Of a stretch of 64,000 nucleotides of DNA, positions 26,510 to 35,792 are shown piece after piece. This DNA comes from Candidatus Gracilibacteria bacterium. Its GTDB lineage: Bacteria; Patescibacteriota; Gracilibacteria; UBA1369; UBA12473. Within the stretch, counting starts at the first letter, position 1; every line of letters begins with the position of its first letter. The notes beneath the pieces were generated by a model. The model worked only from the letters and a program-made list of their open reading frames with translations. It searched no databases and was not told the DNA's origin. Made by a program: the position numbers and the translations under genes. The DNA lies in assembly GCA_041658685.1 (NCBI GenBank), contig JBAZZS010000002.1:62001-126000 (forward strand), written 5' to 3'.

Positions 26510-27478
26510 ATGTCAAAACCAACGGTTTCTATTGGGCTTCCTACTTATAATGGGTCTAAGACCATTCGACGGACCTTGGACACTCTCCTTAATCAAACCT
26601 ATAAAGATTTCGAACTCATTATTTCCGATAATGCTTCAACGGATGGGAAGGTCCCGGAAATTTGCGAAGAATATGCGGCCCGTGATCCACGCATTCGTTA
26701 TATTCGTCAAAAAGAGAATATTGGTGGAGCCAATTTTAAATTTTTAGTTGATGCTGCACAAGGAGACTATTTTATGTGGGCCGCGGATGATGATGAATGG
26801 GAACCTGAGTTCATCCGTGAACTCGTTGAATTACATATTGAAAATCCTGAAGCGATTGTTGCTTTTTGCGCACATGATAATCTCACATTTTCAGGAGAAG
26901 TTCTTCAATTTCATCCTCCTTTATTCCCAGAGCATGAAAATTTAAACAAGTATCATCGTTTTAAACGATTTCTTTTAGATCGAGGAGGCAAATGTAATTA
27001 CACCTATGGACTTTTTAAAAAAAAATATTTACTGAATCATGTGATTTTGAAACCATTTGAAGGCATTCCTCCTCAATATAGCTCTATGGATACCTTTTTC
27101 TTGTTTGATATGCTCCTTAAGGGGCCTTTTGTGAGCACTCCTAAACTTCTTTGGCATAAAAGATGCCACGGGCACGATTTTAAACCGGAACGTACGGTAA
27201 AAGATTTGAGTGTATTTGGGGATCGAACACTGTTTTTCCGTAAAATGTTGCATTTTTTAAAAACTCCGTATTACGCATTTTTTTTCTACCGTGTTATTAA
27301 TGACCTTATCCAAAAATCGTTCTCTTCTGTTTGGGACCGATTTCGTTTGTATTTTTTCAACACCTATCGATTGTTTTATTTTTGGGGGAGTCGTTTGTTC
27401 TGGGCCCTGAAATTATTGTTTTCCTTTTTTGTCGGGCTATTCCGTCTTGCCAAAAAACAAATCGTGAAGAAATCGTAA
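26510..27478 (+). CDS. GT2 glycosyltransferase
   Basis: A 322-residue GT-A family 2 enzyme with SIGLPTYNGSKTIRRTLDTL, IISDNASTDG and the metal motif WAADDDEWEPEF. The C-terminal 60 residues are rich in Phe and aromatic residues and probably hug or span the membrane. It ends four bases before the convergent flippase gene. Substrate unknown. Confidence 0.9.
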   Translation: MSKPTVSIGLPTYNGSKTIRRTLDTLLNQTYKDFELIISDNASTDGKVPEICEEYAARDPRIRYIRQKENIGGANFKFLVDAAQGDYFMWAADDDEWEPEFIRELVELHIENPEAIVAFCAHDNLTFSGEVLQFHPPLFPEHENLNKYHRFKRFLLDRGGKCNYTYGLFKKKYLLNHVILKPFEGIPPQYSSMDTFFLFDMLLKGPFVSTPKLLWHKRCHGHDFKPERTVKDLSVFGDRTLFFRKMLHFLKTPYYAFFFYRVINDLIQKSFSSVWDRFRLYFFNTYRLFYFWGSRLFWALKLLFSFFVGLFRLAKKQIVKKS

Positions 27479-27482
27479 AATT

Positions 27483-28916
27483 TTATTCTCGGCGCATCAA
27501 CACTTTCACCATTTGGCGAATTTCTTGAGGATGGATGATTTTTCCGATAAAAATCAAAGCCACATACGTTGCCATCGCAAAAGAAGCGGCGAGAACGGGG
27601 GGTAAAACAAGGGAAAGAGTAAAAAATAAGGCCACCGACCCCAATGCCATAAATGTTGGCTTAGCGATCATGGGGAAAAACTTGATAGGAATAATCCCTC
27701 TTAAAAAATAAATATTAAATAAAAGTTGGGCAATTTGCGCGATGACCGTTGCGGTAGCGGCGCCTTCCCCTCCCCACGACGGGATTAAAATCATATTAAA
27801 TATAAAATTCAATAAAGTGCTTAATAATACGCTCCAAAGCAGGTCTTTTTGTTTGCCCACCACAATCAACGCCCCATACAGAATCCCTCCCACCAAAAAA
27901 ACCATGATGGACCAAATCATGATTTGCAACGTCAGGGTTCCCACAAGATATGCTTCTCCAAAACAGAGCTCAACGATGGGACGAGCAAAAAAAGTAATCC
28001 CCAGCCCAAAGAAAAAACCCAACCCTGCCATGAGTTGAACCGACCGTTTGTAAACCGACATGAATTCCTCTCGAGCGTGTGCAAAAAGCTTGGAAAAAAC
28101 CGGGGCAATGCTGTAGCCGTACAAGGAGGCAAGAAGCCAAAACGCAAAAACAATTTTATACATGGCGCTATAAATCCCTACCGCTTCACTGTCTTTGAAA
28201 AAACGCAACATGATGGAATCTAGAGAAAAATACACGGTGCTTAAAGCGCTCCCTGCCATCAGGGGCCACGATTGCGAAAAAAGAATGCGCCCCATCTTCC
28301 AGTTGATCTGCCATATCCATGAAAAAAGATATTTTCTTATCAAGATGAGGGTAATCATTCCCCCCAATACACTTGCGCCTAAGTAACCAAACATCACCTC
28401 CTCGATCGTCCCTTTTTTAAACAGAAAGAAAAGCACAAAAATAATCAGAAATCCATATTGAGTCGCAATGGCAATGGCTTCAAGGTGCATGCGATTGACC
28501 GCCTGAAAAGCGCTATACAAAAAATTTGTAATGATACTGAACATGGTATAAAAAAGCGCGATCATAAGGAGAAGGGCGTCTTGGCGTAATACGGGAAAAA
28601 TCAAAATAGCGCCGACGAGCGCAAGAAATATGAGAAAGGAAGCGATGCCTTGCATGAAAAGGGCAGTGATCAAATTTTCACGTAAAAATTTTTCGTCTCG
28701 CGCTCCATCTCTCACGAAAGTGGTGGGAAGCCCTAAATTCATGACGATAGAAGCAAATCCTGTAAGCGCCAATGCAAAAGAAAATCGACCGTATTCCTCT
28801 GGCCCAAAAAGGCGCGCGAGAAGAACGACCAATGCGATTCCACTAACCGCTTTGACCCCTTCAATAATGGCGCGGAAAAAACTGTTGAAAACAATGGTAC
28901 GAAAAGTCGAGGTCAT
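27483..28916 (-). CDS. wzx: Wzx-type polysaccharide flippase
   Basis: A 477-residue MOP-superfamily protein with about 14 predicted membrane helices that moves polyprenyl-linked glycan units across the membrane. Family hallmarks are the N-terminal RLFGPEEYGRFSFALALTGF and the central NWKMGRILFSQSWPLMAGSALS. It lies alone on the minus strand between plus-strand glycosyltransferase genes, 41 bases from the divergent GT4 gene. Confidence 0.93.
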   Translation of the reverse strand: MTSTFRTIVFNSFFRAIIEGVKAVSGIALVVLLARLFGPEEYGRFSFALALTGFASIVMNLGLPTTFVRDGARDEKFLRENLITALFMQGIASFLIFLALVGAILIFPVLRQDALLLMIALFYTMFSIITNFLYSAFQAVNRMHLEAIAIATQYGFLIIFVLFFLFKKGTIEEVMFGYLGASVLGGMITLILIRKYLFSWIWQINWKMGRILFSQSWPLMAGSALSTVYFSLDSIMLRFFKDSEAVGIYSAMYKIVFAFWLLASLYGYSIAPVFSKLFAHAREEFMSVYKRSVQLMAGLGFFFGLGITFFARPIVELCFGEAYLVGTLTLQIMIWSIMVFLVGGILYGALIVVGKQKDLLWSVLLSTLLNFIFNMILIPSWGGEGAATATVIAQIAQLLFNIYFLRGIIPIKFFPMIAKPTFMALGSVALFFTLSLVLPPVLAASFAMATYVALIFIGKIIHPQEIRQMVKVLMRRE

Positions 28917-28957
28917 AAGATGGGTTTCGTTGCGTGTGGCGTGGATTATAAACTATA

Positions 28958-30157
28958 ATGCAGCCCTCTAACAATCTTCTCTTGAAAAACGTTTATTTTT
29001 ATACTGGATCTCAGGTTCATAATATTCATAAACAAGAGGCCAAATGCGCGCCGGAAGGTTTTCAATACATCGCTTCTAACCCAGCTCTTTTTAAAACCAT
29101 TGGTGTTCACGCTCGTTCTCCCAAGAACCTTTTCGGGTTCTTAAAGAAGGGATTCCAAAATTTTATTTTCCACCTCCTTTTAGCATTAAAACTCCCTAAA
29201 GTTCATTATATTCGGCCTTCCACAAAAGTAGACTTGATTCACAGCACTCATCATCCTCTTTTGAATAAAAAAATCCCTTGGGTGATGGATCTTGAGGAAG
29301 TCACTCAGTTGACCTGGTACAATCGACGTGTTTTTGACAAAAAACGCAATCAACGATTTTTTGAAAAATTATTTGCAGGCAAGGCGTGCCGCGGCATTTT
29401 GTGTTGGAGTGAGTCGGCACAAAAAAGTATTCTTAACGGACTGGATTGCTCTCGGTTTAGAGAAAAGATCCAAGTGGTTCCCTTAACTTTGGAAGCCATG
29501 AAACCGGTGCAAAGGACTTTTCAAAAAGATCGCGTAAATCTTCTCTTTCTGTCCACCATTTTTGATACTAAAGGGGGTATGGAAACGCTTTTAGCCACTG
29601 AGGAATTGTCAAAATCTTACAATGTTCATTTGTATATGGCTTCAAATCCTCCGGAATCCATTCGAAAACAGTTTGAAAATCACCCCAATATTCACATTGG
29701 AGAGCCGCAATCCAGGGGAGAACTCATCCGAATGTACAAAGAAGCGGATATTTTTGTAATGCCCGGTCATTTTGAGGCCTTTGGGTTCGTCTTTTTAGAG
29801 GCCTTTTCTTATGGATTACCCTGTGTCACCACGGATGGATATGCAGGAGAAGATCTTGTAGAGGATGGCGTGCGAGGGAAAGTGATTAAAAATTATTTTT
29901 CCATTTTTGATAAAAATTATATTTCCACTTTAAAATCATTCGATGATCGTCAAAAATGGGCAGAACGATGTTTGTATCCCCCAAAAGATTACGTAGATCG
30001 TTTAGCCAAAGCGATTGAAGGGCTAATCGTCAACCCTGATTTAAGAGAAAAAATGAGCCGAAATGCTTATGAAAGCGTGGTGTCCGGGAAATTTTCGCAA
30101 GCTCATCGTCGTAAAATTTTAAAAGAAATTTATACCAAAGCGCTTCAATCTTCTTAA
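28958..30157 (+). CDS. GT4 glycosyltransferase
   Basis: A 399-residue GT-B transferase. The Rossmann donor domain has LLFLSTIFDTKGGMETLL, VMPGHFEAFGFVFLEAFSYGLPCVTTDGYAGEDLVEDG, the E-x7-E signature of family 4, and a typical C-terminal helix. There is no membrane segment. It starts the plus-strand run leading into the GDPD/HAD/nucleotidyltransferase genes. Confidence 0.92.
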   Translation: MQPSNNLLLKNVYFYTGSQVHNIHKQEAKCAPEGFQYIASNPALFKTIGVHARSPKNLFGFLKKGFQNFIFHLLLALKLPKVHYIRPSTKVDLIHSTHHPLLNKKIPWVMDLEEVTQLTWYNRRVFDKKRNQRFFEKLFAGKACRGILCWSESAQKSILNGLDCSRFREKIQVVPLTLEAMKPVQRTFQKDRVNLLFLSTIFDTKGGMETLLATEELSKSYNVHLYMASNPPESIRKQFENHPNIHIGEPQSRGELIRMYKEADIFVMPGHFEAFGFVFLEAFSYGLPCVTTDGYAGEDLVEDGVRGKVIKNYFSIFDKNYISTLKSFDDRQKWAERCLYPPKDYVDRLAKAIEGLIVNPDLREKMSRNAYESVVSGKFSQAHRRKILKEIYTKALQSS

Positions 30158-30166
30158 ACTATTTTT

Positions 30167-30820
30167 ATGAGTATTTCTTTATTGGCTCACAGGGGCTTTT
30201 GGAAGATAAAAAAAGAAAAAAATACACTTGAGGCTTTTTGGAAAGCTTTAGACCAAGGTTGTGGGATTGAAACGGATTTAAGGGATTTCAATCAAAAACT
30301 GGTGATCAGTCATGACCCGGCTTCCCCTAAAAGTATTTCAGCAAAAAGAATCTTCTCAAAACTTTCCACACATCCTTCTTTTAGGAAAGTGCTATTTGCT
30401 TTTAACATCAAAGCCGACGGCCTTCAAGAATGGGTAAAAGCATTGATTGAAAAATTTGGATTGAAAAACAACAGTTTTATCTTTGATATGTCTGCCCCCA
30501 CCCATTATGGGTATTCCTTTTATTTACCGCGTAAAAATATCGGAACCCGATGGAGTGATTTTGAATCCACTCCTCTTTTTTTAGAAAAAAGTGCTTATAT
30601 TTGGATGGATCAATTTGAAACTTTTAAAAACGATATTGAGAAAATAAAAAAATGGCAAAATCAAAGCAAAAGAATCTGTTTTGTATCGCCTGAACTTCAC
30701 CACCACGATCCCGAGCCTCTTTGGCAATGGCTGGAACGTTTTTTTTTAAAAGACAAAAAAACGGTATGGCTTTGCACTGACCTTGTGGAAATGGCCAAAA
30801 AACGATTTAATGTCTCATGA
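30167..30820 (+). CDS. Glycerophosphodiester phosphodiesterase-like protein
   Basis: A 217-residue TIM-barrel of the GDPD family. The catalytic pair is H8 (in AHRG, with R9) and H49 (in SHD, with D50), with metal ligands E35 and D37 (IETD). NTLEAFWKAL matches the family NT-AF-A motif. The E-x-K later in typical GDPDs reads NIK here, a departure. It overlaps the HAD gene by four bases and is followed by a nucleotidyltransferase, so its substrate may be a phosphodiester or sugar phosphate in glycan synthesis rather than phospholipid headgroups. Confidence 0.85.
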   Translation: MSISLLAHRGFWKIKKEKNTLEAFWKALDQGCGIETDLRDFNQKLVISHDPASPKSISAKRIFSKLSTHPSFRKVLFAFNIKADGLQEWVKALIEKFGLKNNSFIFDMSAPTHYGYSFYLPRKNIGTRWSDFESTPLFLEKSAYIWMDQFETFKNDIEKIKKWQNQSKRICFVSPELHHHDPEPLWQWLERFFLKDKKTVWLCTDLVEMAKKRFNVS

Positions 30821-31431
30821 TGATTAAAGCGGTCTTATTCGATCTCGACGGCGTCCTCGTGGATGCCACGGAATGGCATTATGAAGCGCTAAATAAAGCG
30901 CTTGGTCTTTTTGGTTACACGATCAATCGCACTCGACATCTCGATTTTTATAATGGTTTGCCTACGCGAGTGAAATTAAGAGAATTAACTAACGAATTTG
31001 GTTTACCCGAATCTCTCCATCAATTCATTTATGAGATGAAACAAATTTATACCACGGATTATATCCAACGATTGTGCCGTCCCGATTTTCAAAAACAATT
31101 GATGTTTAAAAACTTAAAAAAGGTTGGGCTTAAAATTGGGGTATGTTCCAATTCGATTCGAGAGACCCTAGAATTAATGCTAAAAAGAAGCGACCTTTTT
31201 GAGAGTTGTGATGTCATTATTTCAAATCAGGATGTCAAAAAAAATAAACCTCATCCTGAAATGTATCTCACGGGAATGGCTCAACTGGGCATTAAACCGG
31301 AAGAAACGTTGATTGTAGAAGATTCGCCCCATGGAATTGAAGCGGCTCAGGCCTCAGGGGGCAAAGTGGTTATTGTAAAAGGAGTTCATGATGTGCACAT
31401 CGGCTTGCTTGAAAAATATCTAACCCCATAA
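30817..31431 (+). CDS. HAD-superfamily phosphatase/phosphomutase (PGMB-like)
   Basis: A 204-residue subfamily-I HAD hydrolase with the nucleophile motif FDLDGVLVD (D9, D11), a helical cap with LDFYNGLPTRVKL, motif II VCSNS, motif III KNKPHPEMY and motif IV VEDSPHGIEAA. It may dephosphorylate or isomerise a sugar or polyol phosphate. It is translationally coupled to the GDPD gene (ATGA) and five bases from the nucleotidyltransferase, suggesting three steps of one small pathway. Confidence 0.9.
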   Translation: MMIKAVLFDLDGVLVDATEWHYEALNKALGLFGYTINRTRHLDFYNGLPTRVKLRELTNEFGLPESLHQFIYEMKQIYTTDYIQRLCRPDFQKQLMFKNLKKVGLKIGVCSNSIRETLELMLKRSDLFESCDVIISNQDVKKNKPHPEMYLTGMAQLGIKPEETLIVEDSPHGIEAAQASGGKVVIVKGVHDVHIGLLEKYLTP

Positions 31432-31435
31432 ATTT

Positions 31436-32173
31436 ATGTTGAATATTGTTGTTCCTATGGCTGGACGAGGTACTCGTTTTGCGGAAAAAGGCTATACGTT
31501 CCCCAAGCCCCTCATTGAAGTGAAAGGGAAGCCCATGATTCAAGTGGTTATTGAAAATTTAAGACCAAAAACCGAACACCGCTTCACCTTTATTTGCCAA
31601 AAAGAACATTATGAAAAATACGCGCTTCATGAACTTTTAAATTTATTGACGCCAGGTTGTAACATTGTGACTTTGGAGGAATTCACTCAAGGTGCCGCTT
31701 GTACGGTTTTATTGGCGAAAGAATACATCAATAATGATGATGAATTAATGCTCTCCAATTCCGACCAATATATCGAGACCGATATCAATCATTTCCTTGA
31801 AGATGCTCGTAAGGCAAAGGTCGATGGATCTATCATGACCTTCCCTGCCATGCACCCCAAGTGGTCTTTTGCAAAGACAGACGATCAGGGACATGTGGTT
31901 GAAGTGGCTGAAAAAAAGCCCATCAGTAACCATGCCACGGTTGGAGTTTATTATTATCAAAAAGGACATGATTTTGTCCAAGGTGCGGAAGATATGATTC
32001 GAAAAGATATCCGGGTCAACAATGAGTTTTATGTGTGCCCGGTTTACAATGAAATGCTTTTAAAAGACAGAAAAGTTAAAATCTATGAAATTGAAGCGAA
32101 CCAAATGCATGGGATGGGCACGCCCGAAGATCTTGTCGAGTTTGAAAAATCAGAAACTTTTCTTCGTTTTTAA
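31436..32173 (+). CDS. Sugar/polyol-phosphate nucleotidyltransferase
   Basis: A 245-residue NTP_transferase with MAGRGTRFAEKGYTFPKPLIEVKGKPM at the N-terminus (the G-x-G-T-R and PKP loops) and metal-binding SNSDQYIE. Length and motifs fit small glycan-locus nucleotidyltransferases. With the adjacent HAD and GDPD-like genes it may activate an unusual sugar or polyol phosphate; identity is unknown. Confidence 0.88.
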   Translation: MLNIVVPMAGRGTRFAEKGYTFPKPLIEVKGKPMIQVVIENLRPKTEHRFTFICQKEHYEKYALHELLNLLTPGCNIVTLEEFTQGAACTVLLAKEYINNDDELMLSNSDQYIETDINHFLEDARKAKVDGSIMTFPAMHPKWSFAKTDDQGHVVEVAEKKPISNHATVGVYYYQKGHDFVQGAEDMIRKDIRVNNEFYVCPVYNEMLLKDRKVKIYEIEANQMHGMGTPEDLVEFEKSETFLRF

Positions 32174-32182
32174 TTCTAAAAA

Positions 32183-32674
32183 ATGCTCGACACCTTCGTT
32201 CTTTCATTTGAAAAGAAAAACCACAAAACTGTTTTATTCTTTGCGATATTACTCATTTTTCCGAATTTTTTGGGGATGCTAAATGTCACGACTCCTTTTG
32301 ATTTTAAAATTCATTTCTTCCAATTGGCAATCTTTTTAGCCGCTTATTTTTATGGAGCCAAAGGAGGGTTATTGTCTGGGACGATTGGATCTTTTTATTC
32401 CGCATGGATGATGCACAACCCTTATATTTTGATAGGGAATGCCATTTTGGGATTTTTTGTAGGGTTATTCATCCAATACAATGTGGGGCTTTTCTGGAGC
32501 ATCTTGCTCGCCTATTGCATTCAATTGCCATGGCTCGTTCTGACCGATTATTTTTTAATTCATATGCCGCTCCCTGTGCTTGAAAAATTGATTCTCAGCT
32601 TATGGATATCCAATATGATCTGGGGGGTGACTACAAAAATGATGATAAAACCTATAAAAAATGCACTGAAATGA
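32183..32674 (+). CDS. Small integral membrane protein, ECF S-component-like
   Basis: A 163-residue protein with about five or six hydrophobic helices. The stretch ending AIFLAAYFYGAKGGLLSGTIGS and the helix ILIGNAILGFFVGLF recall substrate-binding S components of ECF vitamin transporters, though I cannot assign a family firmly. It ends in an ATGA overlap with the DUF1893 gene, so the two are co-translated and probably work together. No ECF ATPase or T component is in the window. Confidence 0.6.
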   Translation: MLDTFVLSFEKKNHKTVLFFAILLIFPNFLGMLNVTTPFDFKIHFFQLAIFLAAYFYGAKGGLLSGTIGSFYSAWMMHNPYILIGNAILGFFVGLFIQYNVGLFWSILLAYCIQLPWLVLTDYFLIHMPLPVLEKLILSLWISNMIWGVTTKMMIKPIKNALK

Positions 32675-33069
32675 TCGTTCAAGATGGAGTCCCTTATTCT
32701 CTGATTCTCAAAAAATCCTCTCGAATTCTTTATCGATCCACTCAAACCGGATTGAGGCCTCTTGTGGAATGCATTGAAAAAAATAAAGGGAAAAAAGGAT
32801 GCACCTTGTATGATAAAATCATTGGGCTGGCTGCGGCCAAATTGATCGTTTATTCTGGGATTATAAAAACCGTTTTTACTCCTATTGCTTCTGTGCCAGC
32901 TCTTCAATTTTTGGAAAAAAATAAAATTAAGATACAACCGTTAGCAACCGTTCCGTCTATTCTGAACCTCCCCAAAACCGATCTTTGCCCTTTTGAAAAA
33001 AAGGCTCAAACCATTCATGATCCCATTGAATTTTATGAAACAATAAAAAAGATATTTTTATTCGCCTGA
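32671..33069 (+). CDS. DUF1893 protein (deaminase-like fold)
   Basis: A 132-residue protein of the DUF1893 family (Thermotoga TM1506 type, cytidine-deaminase-like fold, function unknown). Matching features are SLILKKSSRILYRSTQTGLRPL, DKIIGLAAAKLIVYSG, VPALQFLEKNKI and the terminal DLCPFEKKAQ. I chose the ATG at 32671, which overlaps the upstream stop as ATGA; a longer frame start at 32602 lies inside the membrane-protein gene. DUF1893 proteins may bind or modify a small metabolite; coupling with an S-component-like protein would fit uptake or sensing. Confidence 0.82.
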   Translation: MIVQDGVPYSLILKKSSRILYRSTQTGLRPLVECIEKNKGKKGCTLYDKIIGLAAAKLIVYSGIIKTVFTPIASVPALQFLEKNKIKIQPLATVPSILNLPKTDLCPFEKKAQTIHDPIEFYETIKKIFLFA

Positions 33070-33080
33070 AAAACATCTTC

Positions 33081-34394
33081 ATGCTCCGTAGCACTTTATA
33101 TTATTTTCTCTTACGACATCTTAAATATCCTCATTGGGAAAAAGATTATGCCGATATTGTGGCCGATTATTCACGGCTAAATGCGGACTTCCTTCCCGAA
33201 ATTCTTGAGCATACGGTGCGCCATGTGCCTTTTTATCAAAATCTATTAGGAAAAAATGATCCTCGAAAAATTCTTTTAGAAAACTTCCCCATTCTTACGA
33301 AAAATCTTTTACGTAAAGAGTGGCATTCTTTTAAATCCACTTTAAAAAAGCGCCCAGGCACTTGCTTGAATAGTTCTGGAGGTGCTACCGGCATCCCCCA
33401 AACATTCATTCAAGATCGTGAATTTTATGAATGGGGACTTGCTACTTCCGCTTTTTATTTTCGTCAATTTTTAAAAATCGATGAAGCCAAAGTTTCAAAA
33501 GTAATGTTGTGGGGTTCCGAAAGAGATCTTTTTAAACAAAATAATTTCCAGATTCATTTCGCCAATTGGTGCACTCAACTGACCGCGTTTAATTCTTTCA
33601 AAATGTCCCCAAAAGAGTGGGAGCATTGTTTGGATACCATCAATACACGTCGCCCCTATTTTATTAAGGGATATGCGGGGTCCCTTTATGAGCTTGCCTG
33701 CTTTATTGAAAGTCAAAAACGATTGGTTTGGAAACCCCATTTCATTTATGCCGCGGCAGAGACTTTACATCTGTTTATGCGAGAAAAGATTGAAAAAGTT
33801 TTTAAAACAAAAGTATACGATTTCTATGGATCGCGTGAGGTTGGGACTATGGCGGGCGAATGTCATTTAGGAGCCAAGCATATCTTTACATTCAATAATT
33901 TCTTAGAAGTGGTGAATGCCGACAATCAACCTGTTAAAGTAGGCGAAGAAGGACGTATTCTCGTCACCACTCTCCATAATTATTCCATGCCGTTAATCCG
34001 ATATGAGATTGGGGATACCGCTATTTTAGGGGAATCATGTCCTTGTGGGAACTCTCTCCCCACTTTAGAACGTATCACAGGCCGGACCACGGATCATTTT
34101 AAAAATAAAAAAGGAGATATTATTCATGGAGAGTATTTTACTCATCTTTTTTATTTCCGGGAATGGGTGAAAACGTTCCAAGTTCTTCAAGAGAAGTTGG
34201 ATAAAATCACCTTATTCGTTGTACTCAATCCGATAAATCATGGGCCAACCCCAACCGAAACCCAAGACATTGAAGGAAAAATTAGACTTGTTATGGGTGG
34301 AGATTGTATGCTTACTTGGAGTTATGTTTCGGAGGTTCCAAAAACTCCCCAAGGAAAGCATCTTTTTACCCGCAGTCTTATTCATGGAAAATAA
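33081..34394 (+). CDS. CapK/PaaK-like adenylate-forming enzyme
   Basis: A 437-residue member of the phenylacetate-CoA ligase-like CapK family common in capsule loci. The P-loop-like NSSGGATGIPQTF, KGYAGSLYELA, FYGSREVGTMAGEC and the YEIGDTA motif define an AMP-forming domain, with a cysteine pair CPCGNSLP near the end. It probably activates a carboxylic acid for transfer, for instance to an amino sugar or teichoic-like group; the acid is unknown. It overlaps the DUF362 gene by 11 bases. Confidence 0.88.
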   Translation: MLRSTLYYFLLRHLKYPHWEKDYADIVADYSRLNADFLPEILEHTVRHVPFYQNLLGKNDPRKILLENFPILTKNLLRKEWHSFKSTLKKRPGTCLNSSGGATGIPQTFIQDREFYEWGLATSAFYFRQFLKIDEAKVSKVMLWGSERDLFKQNNFQIHFANWCTQLTAFNSFKMSPKEWEHCLDTINTRRPYFIKGYAGSLYELACFIESQKRLVWKPHFIYAAAETLHLFMREKIEKVFKTKVYDFYGSREVGTMAGECHLGAKHIFTFNNFLEVVNADNQPVKVGEEGRILVTTLHNYSMPLIRYEIGDTAILGESCPCGNSLPTLERITGRTTDHFKNKKGDIIHGEYFTHLFYFREWVKTFQVLQEKLDKITLFVVLNPINHGPTPTETQDIEGKIRLVMGGDCMLTWSYVSEVPKTPQGKHLFTRSLIHGK

Positions 34395-35775
34395 CACTCT
34401 TAATCCTCGTGTGGCCCTTATTTGGACGGACAAAGCTTACCCTGAGTTTCCTTATGATGAAAACTCCGCTTTACATAAAGCACTTAAAGACCTTTTTAAG
34501 GCCTTAGGGGTGCCCCCTGAAAATCCATTTAAAGACTCTATTAAGCCCGGGGAAACGGCGCTCATCAAGCCCAATTGGGTCATGCATACCCATCCTAACG
34601 AAAAAAATCTTGATTGTTTGATTTCGCATACTTCTTTGATTCGATATCTTATCGATTTTTTAGCAAAAGCCATGCAGGGGCAAGGAACGATTGTTTTAGG
34701 AGATTCTCCTTTACAATCCTGTGATTTACCTAAACTTCTTGACCGAAGCCATATCCATGAAGTTTTAACAAATGCTCGCCAACAATACCCTCAAATTCAA
34801 TTTGTTATTGAGGACTGGCGTCTCACCCATTATAAAAATAAACCAATCCCTCTGGATGATTTTGGGAACATACAATCCTCAAAACATCAAATCATTGATC
34901 TTAAACAAAAAAGTTTTTTAGAAGACATTCGTGATTATTCCAATCAATTTCGTATCACTTGTTATAAACCGAGTTTATTGAAAAAACATCATGCCCCCGG
35001 TAAACACGAATATTTTATTGCAAATCGAGTTTTTGATGCGGACTTCATTATCAATCTTCCCAAAATGAAAACTCATATCAAGGCGGGTTTGACAGGAGCT
35101 CTTAAAAATCTAATCGGAATCAATGGACATAAAGAATATTTACCTCATCACATTAAGGGGCCTTATTTTAAAGGTGGAGATAATTATTTAATGCCCAATA
35201 AAATCCGCGAATATCATGAAAATGTTTATGATTATTTTTGGGAACATTCCAGTGAAATGAGTTCACTGAAAAGAAATTTATTTTCTTTCTGGCTTAATGT
35301 TTTATTGGTCCTTTCTTTTATCCTCGGGAAAGAAATTATCTCCGCCGGACAATGGCGATGCAATGAAACCATTTGGCGCACCACGTTGGATCTCAATCAA
35401 ATTTTATATTTTTTCGGCCCAAAACGTCCTCGAAAAATCCTTACTATTTTGGACGGAATCATTGCCGGCGAAAGGCAGGGGCCACTTTGCCCTCAAGCCA
35501 AAAAAATAGGCGTCTTGATCGGGGGGGAAAATCCAGCTCATGTGGATGCAATTGCAGCACAATTGATGGGTTACAATGTTTCACGAATCCCAACGGTTTA
35601 TCATGCTCTTTATCATCGCAATTCTTGTTTTGGAGGAACATCGCTTGAAGAATTGTCTATTTTTTCAAATACCCAAGGACCTGAATTGAGTAAAATTTCA
35701 TTTTTCGATCTTCCGAATCTTCATTTCCAAAAGCCCCTATTTTGGGTCGGGGCCTCCCTCAATGATAAAGACTAA
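34384..35775 (+). CDS. DUF362 protein
   Basis: A 463-residue DUF362 protein. The diagnostic motif is INLPKMKTHIKAGLTGALKNLIGI, with LIKPNWV near residue 60 and VLGDSPLQS. No ferredoxin-type CxxCxxC cluster is present, unlike some family members. The start at 34384 overlaps the CapK gene; a 34240 start lies entirely within it. DUF362 function is not established; its coupling to an adenylating enzyme suggests a joint modification. Confidence 0.85.
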   Translation: MENNTLNPRVALIWTDKAYPEFPYDENSALHKALKDLFKALGVPPENPFKDSIKPGETALIKPNWVMHTHPNEKNLDCLISHTSLIRYLIDFLAKAMQGQGTIVLGDSPLQSCDLPKLLDRSHIHEVLTNARQQYPQIQFVIEDWRLTHYKNKPIPLDDFGNIQSSKHQIIDLKQKSFLEDIRDYSNQFRITCYKPSLLKKHHAPGKHEYFIANRVFDADFIINLPKMKTHIKAGLTGALKNLIGINGHKEYLPHHIKGPYFKGGDNYLMPNKIREYHENVYDYFWEHSSEMSSLKRNLFSFWLNVLLVLSFILGKEIISAGQWRCNETIWRTTLDLNQILYFFGPKRPRKILTILDGIIAGERQGPLCPQAKKIGVLIGGENPAHVDAIAAQLMGYNVSRIPTVYHALYHRNSCFGGTSLEELSIFSNTQGPELSKISFFDLPNLHFQKPLFWVGASLNDKD

Positions 35776-35792
35776 TTACAAATAAATCGGTT

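Noticed and set aside
32602..32670. Longer DUF1893 start
   Set aside because: The extra 23 codons lie inside the membrane-protein gene and lack family similarity; the ATGA start at 32671 fits the local pattern.
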